This document shows positions 26,588-35,231 of a stretch of DNA of 48,509 nucleotides, in pieces; position 1 is the stretch's first letter; each line of letters opens with the position of its first letter. A program made the translations under genes and the position numbers. This DNA is from an uncultured Rhodopila sp. (lineage in GTDB: Bacteria; Pseudomonadota; Alphaproteobacteria; Acetobacterales; Acetobacteraceae). The DNA is taken from contig CAIZFE010000115.1 in assembly GCA_903932145.1 (NCBI GenBank), positions 1 through 48,509 of the forward strand, written 5' to 3'. The notes below the pieces were generated by a model. The model saw only the letters and a list, made by a program, of their open reading frames with translations, was not told where the DNA came from and did no database searches.

Positions 26588-27523
26588 ATGATTACCCCGA
26601 ACAGGCTTTTGGCTGTCAGCGCCTTCGCGCTGGCGGCAGCGGCGGCAGCACCCGCCGCACGTGCCGCTGACGCAACGACAACGGCTGCCACCCCGGCCCC
26701 GATCAGCTTCGATGTCCCGGTAACTTACGACAACGAACTGTGGTATCGCGCTCAGCCGATTTCGCACGATCCGTACGAGAATAACTACGGCGCCAATGGC
26801 AAAGCCAAGGCGCGCGACATCATGAAGAACATGATCCATTTCGAGCACACCGATACCGGTGGTCTGATCTGGAACAGCTTTACCATGACGGCACTGTTCG
26901 CCGACCTGAACGAGCGTTCCTCGACAGGCCAGTATGGCGGTTCGCAGGAAATCTATGCCACGTATCGCGGCGATATCAGCGCGACCGGTTTCGGCCATGC
27001 GCCCATCACGCTGCCCGGCGTGAGCGACCTGCAGTTCGAGTTCGGCGGCGACATGAACGCCAAGGACGATGCGTATCAGGCGCGCCGCCGGTTCCTGCTG
27101 GTTGGCCCGAACTTCGTTATTGATCTGCCCGGGTCCGTGACGTTTGCCGTGCACGCGGCGAAGGAATACAATCACGACTCGATCACCGGCCTGTCCCCGA
27201 ACTACCACGTCACATGGAACACCGAACTCTCATACACCGAGTATTTGGATTCCGATCGCGTGTGGCGCTGGGAAGGCATCTTCAACATGACCGGCCCGAA
27301 GGGCACCGACGTTGGCCTGCCCGGTGGCAAGACGGTGACGGAATTCTACACCTACAACCAGATCGTCCTGGATGTCGGCCAGCTCATCAAGATGCCCCCG
27401 CACAAGCTGGATCTGTTCGGCGGCGTGCAGTACTGGGTCAACAAATTTGGCTACAACACCGCGAAGAACAATCCCGGTGCGACCGAATTGACTCCGTATC
27501 TCGGTATCGGCGTTCACTTCTGA
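26588..27523 (+). CDS. Outer membrane beta-barrel protein, possibly Tsx-like channel
   Basis: This 311-residue protein has an Ala-rich Sec signal (1-26, ending ARAAD), then alternating aromatic strands. It ends in LTPYLGIGVHF, with the C-terminal Phe typical of barrels assembled by BAM. Segments such as HFEHTDTGGLIWNSFTMTAL and FNMTGPKG recall the nucleoside-specific channel family Tsx, but I am not certain of that assignment. It has a clear Shine-Dalgarno (CGGAGA) and lies 83 bp after the MBL-fold gene, with a strong terminator after its stop. A Tsx role would fit with the exported adenosine deaminase encoded 1.5 kb downstream. Confidence 0.7.
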   Translation: MITPNRLLAVSAFALAAAAAAPAARAADATTTAATPAPISFDVPVTYDNELWYRAQPISHDPYENNYGANGKAKARDIMKNMIHFEHTDTGGLIWNSFTMTALFADLNERSSTGQYGGSQEIYATYRGDISATGFGHAPITLPGVSDLQFEFGGDMNAKDDAYQARRRFLLVGPNFVIDLPGSVTFAVHAAKEYNHDSITGLSPNYHVTWNTELSYTEYLDSDRVWRWEGIFNMTGPKGTDVGLPGGKTVTEFYTYNQIVLDVGQLIKMPPHKLDLFGGVQYWVNKFGYNTAKNNPGATELTPYLGIGVHF

Positions 27524-27560
27524 TCCCGGTTCGGTTCGGGTAAACCGGACTGATCAAGTA

Positions 27561-27599
27561 ACGGGCATAGGTATCCAACCGGGTGCCTATGCCCGTTTT
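27561..27599 (+). terminator. Strong intrinsic terminator, overlapping the end of the convergent PPTase gene
   Basis: ACGGGCATAGG (27561-27571) pairs perfectly with CCTATGCCCGT (27586-27596), an 11-bp stem with a 14-nt loop followed by TTTT. On the plus strand it ends the barrel operon. The stop codon of the convergent minus-strand PPTase gene (27587-27589) lies inside the right arm. Confidence 0.85.
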
Positions 27600-28324
27600 C
27601 GTAGCTGCAGTGGCGATCCGCCCGAAGCGGCTGCCGCGACCATGCCGGCGGAGATTTCGCGTGGCAGAGATCCGTCCGGCAACTCCGGGCGACCCTGGAC
27701 CGCCAAGCCAACCGTGTGGGTTTCGCCGAAGATTTCGGCGCCAAACCGCCAAATCGCAGTGCCATCGTAACCGGCCGGCGCGCGGCGCAGGATGCCCGCA
27801 TCGCCCGTCAGGTCAAAAGCGTAAGACGCCGGGTCCAGCGACAGGCCGAGACCGAGTGCCTTTACATAGGCCTCTTTGATGACCCAAAGCCGGATAAAGG
27901 CCCGCTGGCGGGCGACGGCCGTTGGCAATCCCAGCAACCACGCCCTCTCCTCCTCCGACATGATGGAAAAGGTGGCTTCCTCCACGCTTCGATCGGCCGG
28001 TTCGGCATCGCACCCGACCGGCGACGTATGCAGCGCGACAGCCGTCAGCCGATCGGTATGGGTCAGACTGAAATGCAGCGCCGGCGCCGCCGGCAGGAAC
28101 GGCTTGCCGAACGATCCCCGCCCGAACACCAACGACGCCGGTGGCCGGCCCGTCGCCGCGCCCAGCGCCGTTCGTAACAAGGCATGGGCAGCGATGTAGC
28201 AGATACGGTCTTCGCTCCGCCGGAAACGATCTGCTCGGGCCAACTCGTCGGCGTCGAGAACCTGGCTCCAGGCCGTGACCCAATGTGTATCGGCTTCCGT
28301 CACGCGCAGAGCCAGAAAGTCCAT
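27587..28324 (-). CDS. 4'-phosphopantetheinyl transferase, Sfp type
   Basis: This 245-residue protein has the Sfp-type motifs GKPFLP (73-78), LHFSLTHT (83-90), VGCDAEPA (103-110, with Mg ligands D106 and E108) and the catalytic LWVIKEAYVKALGLGL (146-161). The length is normal for the Sfp family. It transfers phosphopantetheine from CoA to carrier-protein serines. The window encodes two secondary-metabolism carriers (Ser1170 of the NRPS and the free ACP), so it is the obvious activator of that cluster even though it lies 10 kb away. It follows the cupin gene by 30 bp on the same strand. The stop codon falls within the convergent terminator. Confidence 0.95.
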   Translation of the reverse strand: MDFLALRVTEADTHWVTAWSQVLDADELARADRFRRSEDRICYIAAHALLRTALGAATGRPPASLVFGRGSFGKPFLPAAPALHFSLTHTDRLTAVALHTSPVGCDAEPADRSVEEATFSIMSEEERAWLLGLPTAVARQRAFIRLWVIKEAYVKALGLGLSLDPASYAFDLTGDAGILRRAPAGYDGTAIWRFGAEIFGETHTVGLAVQGRPELPDGSLPREISAGMVAAAASGGSPLQLRKRA

Positions 28325-28354
28325 CAGGTCTCGCTTTCGACTGATCGGAATTAT

Positions 28355-28816
28355 TTAATCCCGAGCCGGTACATCGCCCAAATTGATGAGATCATATTTC
28401 TCGCTCAGAGCTTCCATGCGCTTTTCATCCGCGAAATCGGCCTCGGTCATGCGCGCCAGCTCCGCGAGGTACTGATCGAACCCGGAAGGCTGGAAGATCA
28501 TCAGCATCTTGCCGGTTTGTCCGTCCTGCAGGACGACCGCGTGCGGGGTGCCGGGGGGAATATGCACGGTCGCGCCGGGTGATGCCGTCATCCAGTCGCC
28601 ATCGATGTAGAAATCGACATTGCCTTCAAGTATATAAAATGTTTCAGCATGCTGGCGATGCACATGCAGACCCAGGGAGAATTCGCGCTTGAGGTTGTCT
28701 TCCATCATCGAATAAGCGCCCCCGGTATCCTCGGCGGACACCTTCACGAACGTATGGTCCTTGGTCCAATCGTAATTGGTCCCCTCGCCTGGCAGGACGA
28801 ACTTGTATCGTTTCAT
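28355..28816 (-). CDS. Small cupin-domain protein
   Basis: The 153-residue protein is a single-domain cupin. Motif 1 is GLHVHRQHAETFYILEGN, the G(X)5HXH(X)3-4E(X)6G pattern, and motif 2 is PPGTPHAVVL. The metal ligands are therefore present. I place the start at the ATG 28816 (MKRYKF) with GGAGACAG just upstream; the much longer open frame lacks protein-like composition. A charged C-terminal helix follows the barrel. It sits 30 bp upstream of the PPTase gene and is probably co-transcribed with it. The substrate is unknown; such proteins may be dioxygenases, isomerases or sensors. Confidence 0.85.
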   Translation of the reverse strand: MKRYKFVLPGEGTNYDWTKDHTFVKVSAEDTGGAYSMMEDNLKREFSLGLHVHRQHAETFYILEGNVDFYIDGDWMTASPGATVHIPPGTPHAVVLQDGQTGKMLMIFQPSGFDQYLAELARMTEADFADEKRMEALSEKYDLINLGDVPARD

Positions 28817-29056
28817 CTGGTCTGTCTCCGGCAGTCCCGGGATGGCCGGCCGATCCGAGCATCTCGCGGGCAAGATAATCCGGGAGCAGGCGATTGGAAA
28901 CCGTATCTTGTGGGCGGCCGGTTGCCTCGCTGAACCGCACATAGAAGCATAAACAGGGCCAGAGAGTGGCGCGCACCGATGATCGGCCGAACTTATGACG
29001 ATTACGTGGCAACTAGAATCTTTCCTAACGTCCCGATACCAGGATAGTGTGTTGGT

Positions 29057-30598
29057 ATGACTGAACCAGTGATAACCTCCATGCCTTCGTTCCGCCTGAT
29101 CGCGGTCATTATCGGACTGACCCTCCCCTCGGGTGCCGCCCTGGCGCAGGACGCCGCCGCACGGCTGGCGCAATACCGATCGTCGCCGCCCTTGCTGCGC
29201 GCCTTTCTGTATCGCATGCCGAAGGGTGGCGATCTGCACAATCACCTGTCGGGCGCGGCCTACGCCGAGGCAACGATTCGCGCGGCGGCAGCGGCCGGAA
29301 TGTGTTTCAACCCCGACTCCGGCCAGGCCGTCCGCCCGCCGTGCACCCCTCCCGCTCGGCCGATGGCCGATGCCCTGCACGACGCGGCATTGAACCGCAC
29401 TTTGGTGGATGCCTGGTCGATGCGCGATTTCGTCCCGGTCAGCGGCCTCAGCGGGCATGACCATTTCTTTGCCGCGTTCGCCAAATTCGGTGGCGCCGCG
29501 GCCATGGGCGACCTGGCCGCCGACGTGGTCGATCGGGTCGGCCGCCAGCGGATGCGGTATGTCGAACTGATGGCGACCTTCCAGGGCGGCGCGGTCGGCG
29601 CGTTGGCCGATAAGGTCGCACAGTCTCAGCCATTGGGCGAGGACCCAGCCGCTTTCGACGCCGCCTTGCGGTCAGCGGGCATCGGCGACCTCGTGGCGCG
29701 CGCCAGTAAGGACATCGATACCGCGGAGCAGCGAATGCGGGCGGTGCTTGGTTGCGGCACGCCCGCGGCGAAGCCCGGCTGTTCAGTGACGGTTCGCTGG
29801 CTGCAACAGGTGTCCCGCGTCCTATCGCCGGAACGGGTGTTCGCGTCATCGTTGTTCGGAGCACTGTTGTCGAAAGGCGAACCGCGCGTCGTAGGGCTGG
29901 ATTTCGTTGCCCCCGAGGACGATCCCAACGCGCTCGCCAATTATACCAGTCAAATGCACATGCTGGACTACCTGCACTCCCAAATGCCGGGGGCCAATAT
30001 TTCGCTGCACGCCGGTGAGTTGACAATGGGCCTGGTGCGTCCCGAGGACCTGTCGTTTCACATTCGTGAGGCCGTCGAACTGGGTCACGCGAAGCGGATC
30101 GGCCACGGTGTCGATGTGATGTACGAAGAAGACCCGTTCGGCCTGCTGCGCGAAATGGCCGCCAAACGCGTGGCGGTCGAGATCAATCTGACCAGCAACG
30201 CAGATATTCTGGGCGTCCAGGGCACAGCCCACCCATTCCCGGTTTACCGGTCCGCGGGCGTGCCGGTGGTTCTGTCCACCGACGACGAAGGGATCGAACG
30301 AATCGATCGCACGAACGAAATGCAGCGCGCCGTCACGACCTACGGTCTCGATTGGCCGGCGCTGGTCGGCCTGGAACGCAACACGCTGGAATACGCCTTC
30401 GTTGCCGGAGACAGTCTTTGGGCCAATGCCCGCACATGGGACAAAGTCTCCGCATGCGCCGGGCTGGCGGTGACCCGCGAACCGTCGCCACGGTGTGCCT
30501 CATTCCTGCACGCAAACGACAAGGCTCGGTTGCAATGGGCGTTCGAACGCGATCTGGCCAATTTCGACAAGGAAGCGCGGGCGATGCGGCTGCCCTGA
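29057..30598 (+). CDS. Exported adenosine deaminase-family protein
   Basis: The 513-residue protein begins with a probable signal peptide ending GAALAQD (an ATG at 29081 would give a tighter one). It carries the amidohydrolase ligands of adenosine deaminase: KGGDLHNHLSGA (H61, H63), NISLHAGEL, KRIGHGVDV and LSTDDEG. Length and signal peptide resemble secreted ADA/ADGF-like proteins more than the 340-residue cytoplasmic enzyme. It should deaminate adenosine, or a related nucleoside, to inosine in the periplasm. It is divergent from the cupin/PPTase genes across a 240-bp shared region. Confidence 0.9.
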   Translation: MTEPVITSMPSFRLIAVIIGLTLPSGAALAQDAAARLAQYRSSPPLLRAFLYRMPKGGDLHNHLSGAAYAEATIRAAAAAGMCFNPDSGQAVRPPCTPPARPMADALHDAALNRTLVDAWSMRDFVPVSGLSGHDHFFAAFAKFGGAAAMGDLAADVVDRVGRQRMRYVELMATFQGGAVGALADKVAQSQPLGEDPAAFDAALRSAGIGDLVARASKDIDTAEQRMRAVLGCGTPAAKPGCSVTVRWLQQVSRVLSPERVFASSLFGALLSKGEPRVVGLDFVAPEDDPNALANYTSQMHMLDYLHSQMPGANISLHAGELTMGLVRPEDLSFHIREAVELGHAKRIGHGVDVMYEEDPFGLLREMAAKRVAVEINLTSNADILGVQGTAHPFPVYRSAGVPVVLSTDDEGIERIDRTNEMQRAVTTYGLDWPALVGLERNTLEYAFVAGDSLWANARTWDKVSACAGLAVTREPSPRCASFLHANDKARLQWAFERDLANFDKEARAMRLP

Positions 30599-30603
30599 TC
30601 GCC

Positions 30604-30627
30604 GGTTGCCGCTTCCGTTCGGCAACC
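30604..30627 (+). terminator. Hairpin after the adenosine deaminase gene
   Basis: GGTTGCCG (30604-30611) pairs perfectly with CGGCAACC (30620-30627) around an 8-nt loop, 5 nt after the stop codon. No clear T-tract follows, so termination may need Rho. Confidence 0.4.
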
Positions 30628-30820
30628 TGTCTATGGGCGCCGTCCGGAAGATGCGATGCCGGACATCCTTAAGCGGGGTGGTTTTTGGACCTGGCCGGGC
30701 GTCCGCACAGGATGAAGTTGTGTCAGAGACCGCTGGACGGTTCTGACATCGACGCCAGGCGTTGACGCCAGCCTCCGGTTGAAAAACCGATTGTGGCACG
30801 CAGCGCGGATAAATCGCGGG

Positions 30821-31129
30821 TCATGGTATCTTTGCCAGAATGGCGGCCAACGTTTTCTCGATAGCATCGAACCGCTGGTCGATCCCATCGAACCGGCCCG
30901 TATGCTCTGACTGGATATCAGCAATCCGCATCAACGCGACGGCGTGACTGCCCTGCCCCACGTATAACGATGCCAGCCGCCCCTCGACGGCGACCATTCG
31001 CGCCTCGATAGAGGTCAGGCGAAGCCCTGCCTCGGTTTCCAGCAGCTTGGATGATGCCGCTGCCGCCTCTGCCGCGTGCTGCGCTTTTTGCAATATGACC
31101 ATCGGTAAATCGATTGCGTCGCTCATCAT
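30821..31129 (-). CDS. Small coiled-coil hypothetical protein
   Basis: This 102-residue protein starts at the ATG 31129, which overlaps the stop of the upstream small gene as ATGA; a second ATG at 31126 is possible. The sequence is alanine-rich and helical, with heptad-like hydrophobic spacing around SSKLLETEAGLRLTSIEARM and a C-terminal HTGRFDGIDQRFDAIEKTL segment typical of coiled coils. I do not recognise the family. Similar small coiled-coil proteins occur in phage remnants and as structural accessory proteins, but nothing else here looks phage-like. Confidence 0.5.
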   Translation of the reverse strand: MMSDAIDLPMVILQKAQHAAEAAAASSKLLETEAGLRLTSIEARMVAVEGRLASLYVGQGSHAVALMRIADIQSEHTGRFDGIDQRFDAIEKTLAAILAKIP

Positions 31130-31323
31130 AAAACCCAATGCAGGGCGCGAGCGGCGGTTAAACCGGCCGTAACGCCGCCGCCTGCCAGGTCGGCTATTGC
31201 CCGTGCGGGAGCAAACCAACGGTTGCGGCCTGCTGCACGCAATTTTGGTCGTTCCGCAAGACCACAGCCAATCCTGGCCAAGACCAAACCAAAATCAAAG
31301 TCTGTCGCGATAGTTGCGCTCAT
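31126..31323 (-). CDS. Small hypothetical protein coupled to the coiled-coil gene
   Basis: A 65-residue frame with an ATG start and its stop in ATGA overlap with the next small gene. The sequence (MSATIATDFDFGLVLARIG, then LAGGGVTAGLTAARALHWV) is amphipathic with a glycine/alanine-rich C-terminus and no known motif. The coupling is the main support. A non-coding interpretation remains possible. Confidence 0.35.
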   Translation of the reverse strand: MSATIATDFDFGLVLARIGCGLAERPKLRAAGRNRWFAPARAIADLAGGGVTAGLTAARALHWVL

Positions 31324-31562
31324 TGGGTTGCTTCTTTGCCTGGTCCGATAAGATCGCAGTGGCCCGCAATCAATACTCCCAAACGACGCATAAATCCAGC
31401 TTCAATCCCCCGTTCGATCACCGGACGCAGCACACATTGCGCGAAGCCGTCGCAATGGCGCTGGATGCGAGTGTTCGCCATATCGCAAGTATGGCTGGCT
31501 CGATGTCTCGGTCGCCCGCACTGAACGTGAGGTGCGGGCGCACCGGGCCGGACGTAGAAGCG

Positions 31563-33653
31563 TCAGTCCAGTTCGATCACCGCATCCACCGCGAACGCCC
31601 CCTGCCCTTCCGGCATCGCCAGCACCGGATTCAGGTCGATCGATTGCAGCCGGTCGCCGGCCGCCACCGCGAAAGCAGACAGTTGAGACAGCATCTCGGC
31701 CAGCGCCTTGATATCCGCCGTCTTACGGCCCCGCGCGCCCAGCAGCAGCGGTGCCCCCTTGATGGAGCGGATCATCGCCTCAGCCGTATCGACGCCGAAC
31801 GGACAACGGTGGAATACGACGTCTTTCAGAACCTCCACGAAGATACCGCCGAGACCGAACATCGCCATTGGGCCGAACACCGGGTCGCGGTGGATGCCCA
31901 GGATGCACTCGACGCCGCCTTTGAGTTGTTTTGCGACCAGCACACCTTCGATGCGGGCGGATGGCGCTGCCGTCTTGGCCCTGCTGAGCAGGAGGTCGAA
32001 CCCGGAACGGACAGCGCCGACATCGGCGATATCAAGTAAAACTCCGCCCATTTCCGATTTATGCACAATGTCGGGGGACAGAATCTTCATGACAACCGGG
32101 AACCCGAAGCGCGCTGCGGCGGCGATCGCTGCGTCCACGGTTTCGCAGGCCGCCTCTGGCGCTGATGCAATTCCCGCGTTGGCCAGCAGGCGTTTCGCCT
32201 CGACTTCCGACGGTGCGGTGGCCGGTAGAGACACAGTCGGAACGACCGGGGCGGCAAGGCGGGGTGCGGCGGCAAATGCCGCTCCGAAACGGCCCATCGC
32301 ATCGATGGCAACGACTGCGCGCGTCGGATCTTCATGCACGACCCATCCGTCCGATTCAAGTTCATCGCGTCGTTCCGGTGGCACGATGACCGACAGCACA
32401 TAGAGCCGGTCCGGGTTTTCTTCCCGCACGACGTTCAATTGCTCGCGGATCTGCGGCCAGCGGCGGGATGACGCGGTCATGCTGAAGAACCCCAGCACCG
32501 AGGCGTAGCCACCGTCGCGCACCATGGATTCGGTAAATGTCTTGACCAGGGTTACGTCGTTTGACACCTGGGCGGTTGCATCGACCGGGTTCCGGGGTGC
32601 GCAGAACGGCACCAGGGCGCGCAATTTCTGTTGCGCCTCCAGCGGCATTTCCGGCATCGCCAGTCCCAGGCTTTCCGCCACGTCGCTGATCAGCACGCCG
32701 GCGCCCCCGGACACGGTGATGACGCCAAGGGAATTCGATACCGGATAGATTTTCCGGGTCGCGGTGTGGGCGATGTCGAGCATTTCCTCGCTGTTGCGTG
32801 CCCGATAAACGCCGAATTCCTTCATGATCGCTTCGGTCACCGCATCGTCACCGGCGATCGAGGCGGTGTGGGACTTCGCCGCTTTGCCGCCGAGTTCACT
32901 GCGCCCGACCTTTTGCATCACGATCGGCTTTTTCAAAGCTTTGGCGACTTCCAGGGCGGCGATCAGGCCGGGGGCCTCGCGGATACCTTCGGCATAGACC
33001 GCAATGACATCAACGTCGGGGTTTTCCGCGAGCCAGCCAATGCATTCGCCGACTGTCACGTCAGCCTCGTTGCCGGTCATGACGCAGAGCGACGCGCCGA
33101 TGCCGCGGTTGCGGGCCAAAGTGTAAAGGTGGGTACCGTACGCACCGGATTGGCTGGCGATGCCGATGCGCCCGAGCACGGGGAAGCCGCTGTCGAAGGA
33201 TGAGGAGAAGGTGGCGTAGTAAGACCGGCGGGCGTCGAATACTCCCAGACAGTTCGGCCCGAGGATACGCATGCCGGATGCCCGAGCGGTGGCGACCATT
33301 TTCGCCTGCGCAACGGCGCCTTCGTCGTCCATCTCGGCGAACCCGGCGGTGAACATCACCACAGCCTTGACGCCGCGTTTGGCCAGATCGCTGATCGCCG
33401 GCGCGGCCAGTTCCGCCGGAACGGCAACAATCGCGACGTCCGGCGTCTCCGGCAAATCCGCCACCGACGCATACGCCTTCAGCCCCTGAATCTCCGCTCG
33501 GTTTGGATTGACCGGATACAGGGCGCCAGGGAAATTCTGCGCCAGCATATAGGCCAATGGCCGGCCGCCGATCCGCGTCGGGTCGGACGAGGCCCCGAGA
33601 ACCGCGATGGAACGAGGGGCGAGCAGCGGGGTAAGACCAGCGAAACGAGACAT
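31563..33653 (-). CDS. Acyl-CoA synthetase, NDP-forming (acetate-CoA ligase type)
   Basis: The 696-residue protein carries fused alpha and beta parts. It has an N-terminal CoA-binding Rossmann domain (IAVLGASSDPTRIGG near 16-30), a succinyl-CoA-synthetase-like ligase domain with GPNCLGV and ASQSGAYG, and the phosphohistidine region KSHTASIAGDD (H262). A C-terminal ATP-grasp domain (about 480-696) includes VVMKILSPDIVHKSEMGGV. This alpha-beta order and length match single-chain ADP-forming acyl-CoA synthetases that interconvert acyl-CoA and acid with ATP. The acid is not predictable; acetate, propionate and aromatic acids are all known for the family. It is monocistronic, starting at the ATG 33653. 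Confidence 0.9.
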   Translation of the reverse strand: MSRFAGLTPLLAPRSIAVLGASSDPTRIGGRPLAYMLAQNFPGALYPVNPNRAEIQGLKAYASVADLPETPDVAIVAVPAELAAPAISDLAKRGVKAVVMFTAGFAEMDDEGAVAQAKMVATARASGMRILGPNCLGVFDARRSYYATFSSSFDSGFPVLGRIGIASQSGAYGTHLYTLARNRGIGASLCVMTGNEADVTVGECIGWLAENPDVDVIAVYAEGIREAPGLIAALEVAKALKKPIVMQKVGRSELGGKAAKSHTASIAGDDAVTEAIMKEFGVYRARNSEEMLDIAHTATRKIYPVSNSLGVITVSGGAGVLISDVAESLGLAMPEMPLEAQQKLRALVPFCAPRNPVDATAQVSNDVTLVKTFTESMVRDGGYASVLGFFSMTASSRRWPQIREQLNVVREENPDRLYVLSVIVPPERRDELESDGWVVHEDPTRAVVAIDAMGRFGAAFAAAPRLAAPVVPTVSLPATAPSEVEAKRLLANAGIASAPEAACETVDAAIAAAARFGFPVVMKILSPDIVHKSEMGGVLLDIADVGAVRSGFDLLLSRAKTAAPSARIEGVLVAKQLKGGVECILGIHRDPVFGPMAMFGLGGIFVEVLKDVVFHRCPFGVDTAEAMIRSIKGAPLLLGARGRKTADIKALAEMLSQLSAFAVAAGDRLQSIDLNPVLAMPEGQGAFAVDAVIELD

Positions 33654-34107
33654 GATGACGGACGGTTCCCAATTTTTTTAAGCTGCGGCATTCAGGCAGC
33701 CGTGCCGTATCCTGGACCCGGTGTCATCGTATCGCAACCTCCGGCCGGTGCGGTTGCAACGTCAAGCGGCGCTGAGGTGGGACCAATGCCAATCGGCTTT
33801 GATACTGACACATGCGGATCGTGCTCATATCGTCATGGTGCGCGCAGGCGCACCATCCACGTCTTTGTTTTTCATTAGATGGCGACCTGCGCCGACAAGA
33901 CGGGAGGCTCCGCTGGCGCGTCGACCTTCAACAGCCGTTGCTGTAATCGCTGGTCATCCAGAACAATCAAGTAAAACCGCGAAGCATCGTATCGTTCTGG
34001 CCATGACCAATGCAGCGGCCAGTCCCGATGACGCTCCGGTTGGCCTACCCGCGCGCACAAGCGCCCCCGGAATCAGAGGGTGCGACGCATGTCCGGGAGG
34101 ATAAGAG
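33654..34107. other. Intergenic region with repeat copies, no convincing gene
   Basis: A 454-bp stretch. It includes a dispersed-repeat copy and palindrome near 33787-33856. A minus-strand frame at 33875-34060 contains a protein-like segment but has no good start and could be a decayed gene end. Confidence 0.4.
33787..33856. repeat. Dispersed repeat copy with short palindrome
   Basis: GCCAATCGGCTTTGATACTG here matches ACCAATCGGATTTGATAACG (reverse strand near 35230) and GCCAGTCCGCGTTGATACTG (near 35121). ATGGTGCG-CGCAGG-CGCACCAT follows at 33835-33856 as a perfect 8-bp palindrome. The order, outer motif then REP-like palindrome, is the same as in the element at 35121-35231. Confidence 0.55.
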
Positions 34108-34941
34108 TCAGGGAGGAGCGGTGGCCAGCAGCGGATCGAACGTGTCCAAAACTGGTAGCTCGCCGATCATGTACCCCAGCACCTGACGAACCGTCTCCGG
34201 TGGCGGAAACGTCCAGTCAAAGCCCCAGGTCTCCGGTTTCTTGTCCCGCTCTTTCTGAAACGATGTCTCGCGGTATTGCCGTGTCTTAAACAGTGTCGTG
34301 AAACTGCCGCCGTAGTTCATCAGCGTGTCGGATATCTGGTTCCAGAAGGGGCCGGTGCAGAAACTCGGAATGACCGCAAGGTCCATGCAGATCGCGAGGA
34401 TGGTGCGCCCGAGCGGCCGGCGGCGCACCTCGGCGTCGAGTTCCTCAGGCGTCGGGATGCGAAGATCGTCCGGATCGAACGCAGGACGCTTGGGTGCCTT
34501 TTCATCATCGCCGGGCTGGGTCGGTTCGGCTCGGCCACCCGGGACGTCGCTTGCTGCCTCTCCAGAGGTCGGCTCCCGTTCGGACGGTTCCGCTGCCGGC
34601 TTGGCCGACGTGCGCTCGCGCGCACACACAAATCCGATCTCGCGGCCCTTGTCGGCGCGGGCGAGCAAGTAACGCTCCAAAGCCATGGCGCGCAGGATGC
34701 CGCGCTGTAGGCGGGCGAGGATGGTTGGCAGCACGTAGGTGCCGCAAACCCCAGCCAGGGCAGCGAATTCCACGTTAGCGGCACGCTCTGGCACCGTCTG
34801 AACGAGGCGGCGCCCGTGACCGAGCAAAACGCGAACGACATGCAGCAGGGCGGCGAGGCGTTGCGGCATCGTGCGACCGGCCCGATCCTGTGCGGGATCG
34901 GGCGAGGCAGGCCGGGTCATGGCTGGCGCCGTATGCTCCAT
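34108..34941 (-). CDS. Conserved-looking hypothetical protein with C-terminal RRPLGRTI...CTGPFW region
   Basis: This 277-residue protein has a basic, helical N-terminal third (about 1-100), a low-complexity acidic/proline-rich middle (about 108-150) and a better-ordered C-terminal region. That region starts at RIPTPEELDAEVRRRPLG and contains AICMDLAVIPSFCTGPFWNQ and MNYGGSFTTLF. I recall similar unnamed proteins in Acetobacteraceae but cannot assign a function. There is no signal peptide and no known catalytic motif. It stands alone, and DNA just upstream is AT-rich. Start is the ATG at 34941. Confidence 0.7.
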   Translation of the reverse strand: MEHTAPAMTRPASPDPAQDRAGRTMPQRLAALLHVVRVLLGHGRRLVQTVPERAANVEFAALAGVCGTYVLPTILARLQRGILRAMALERYLLARADKGREIGFVCARERTSAKPAAEPSEREPTSGEAASDVPGGRAEPTQPGDDEKAPKRPAFDPDDLRIPTPEELDAEVRRRPLGRTILAICMDLAVIPSFCTGPFWNQISDTLMNYGGSFTTLFKTRQYRETSFQKERDKKPETWGFDWTFPPPETVRQVLGYMIGELPVLDTFDPLLATAPP

Positions 34942-35120
34942 AATTTTTGACTAACACAGACGTTAGATAATGTCAAATTCTGCGTGCAGGCCACGCAGGA
35001 CAATCGCGCGAACGAACAGTTCGTGATGCGTCGGGTTGAGGTTCTCATCAGCTTCCATTGGGGACAATCCCGCCAGTCGGAACGCGGCCGTTCGAACCAC
35101 CGAGTTACAATGGAGGCTGC

Positions 35121-35231
35121 CAGTCCGCGTTGATACTGTCTCTCGCCCCCGTCGTCATAGCCCGGCTTGTCCGAGCCATGACGACGAGGGGGCGACAGTC
35201 GTTATCAAATCCGATTGGTATGATCCGGCCG
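35121..35231. repeat. Large imperfect inverted repeat at the end of the RpoE operon
   Basis: The left arm starts GCCAGTCCGCGTTGATACTG and continues through GCCCCCGTCGTCAT. The right arm is the near-perfect reverse complement, ending CGTTATCAAATCCGATTGGT. The centre is the REP core AGCCCGGCTTGTCCGAGCC. The arms are about 45 nt. The final six codons (including stop) of the membrane-protein gene ending at 35205 lie inside the right arm. It may serve as the operon's transcription end. Confidence 0.7.

Noticed and set aside
28817..29464. N-terminal extension of the cupin gene
   Set aside because: The extension runs antisense into the adenosine deaminase gene and has no protein-like composition; ATG 28816 has a good Shine-Dalgarno.
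33875..34060. Minus-strand frame with the protein-like segment RFYLIVLDDQRLQQRLLKVD
   Set aside because: Too short, no family recognised, no good start. It might be a decayed gene end but I cannot support a pseudogene call.
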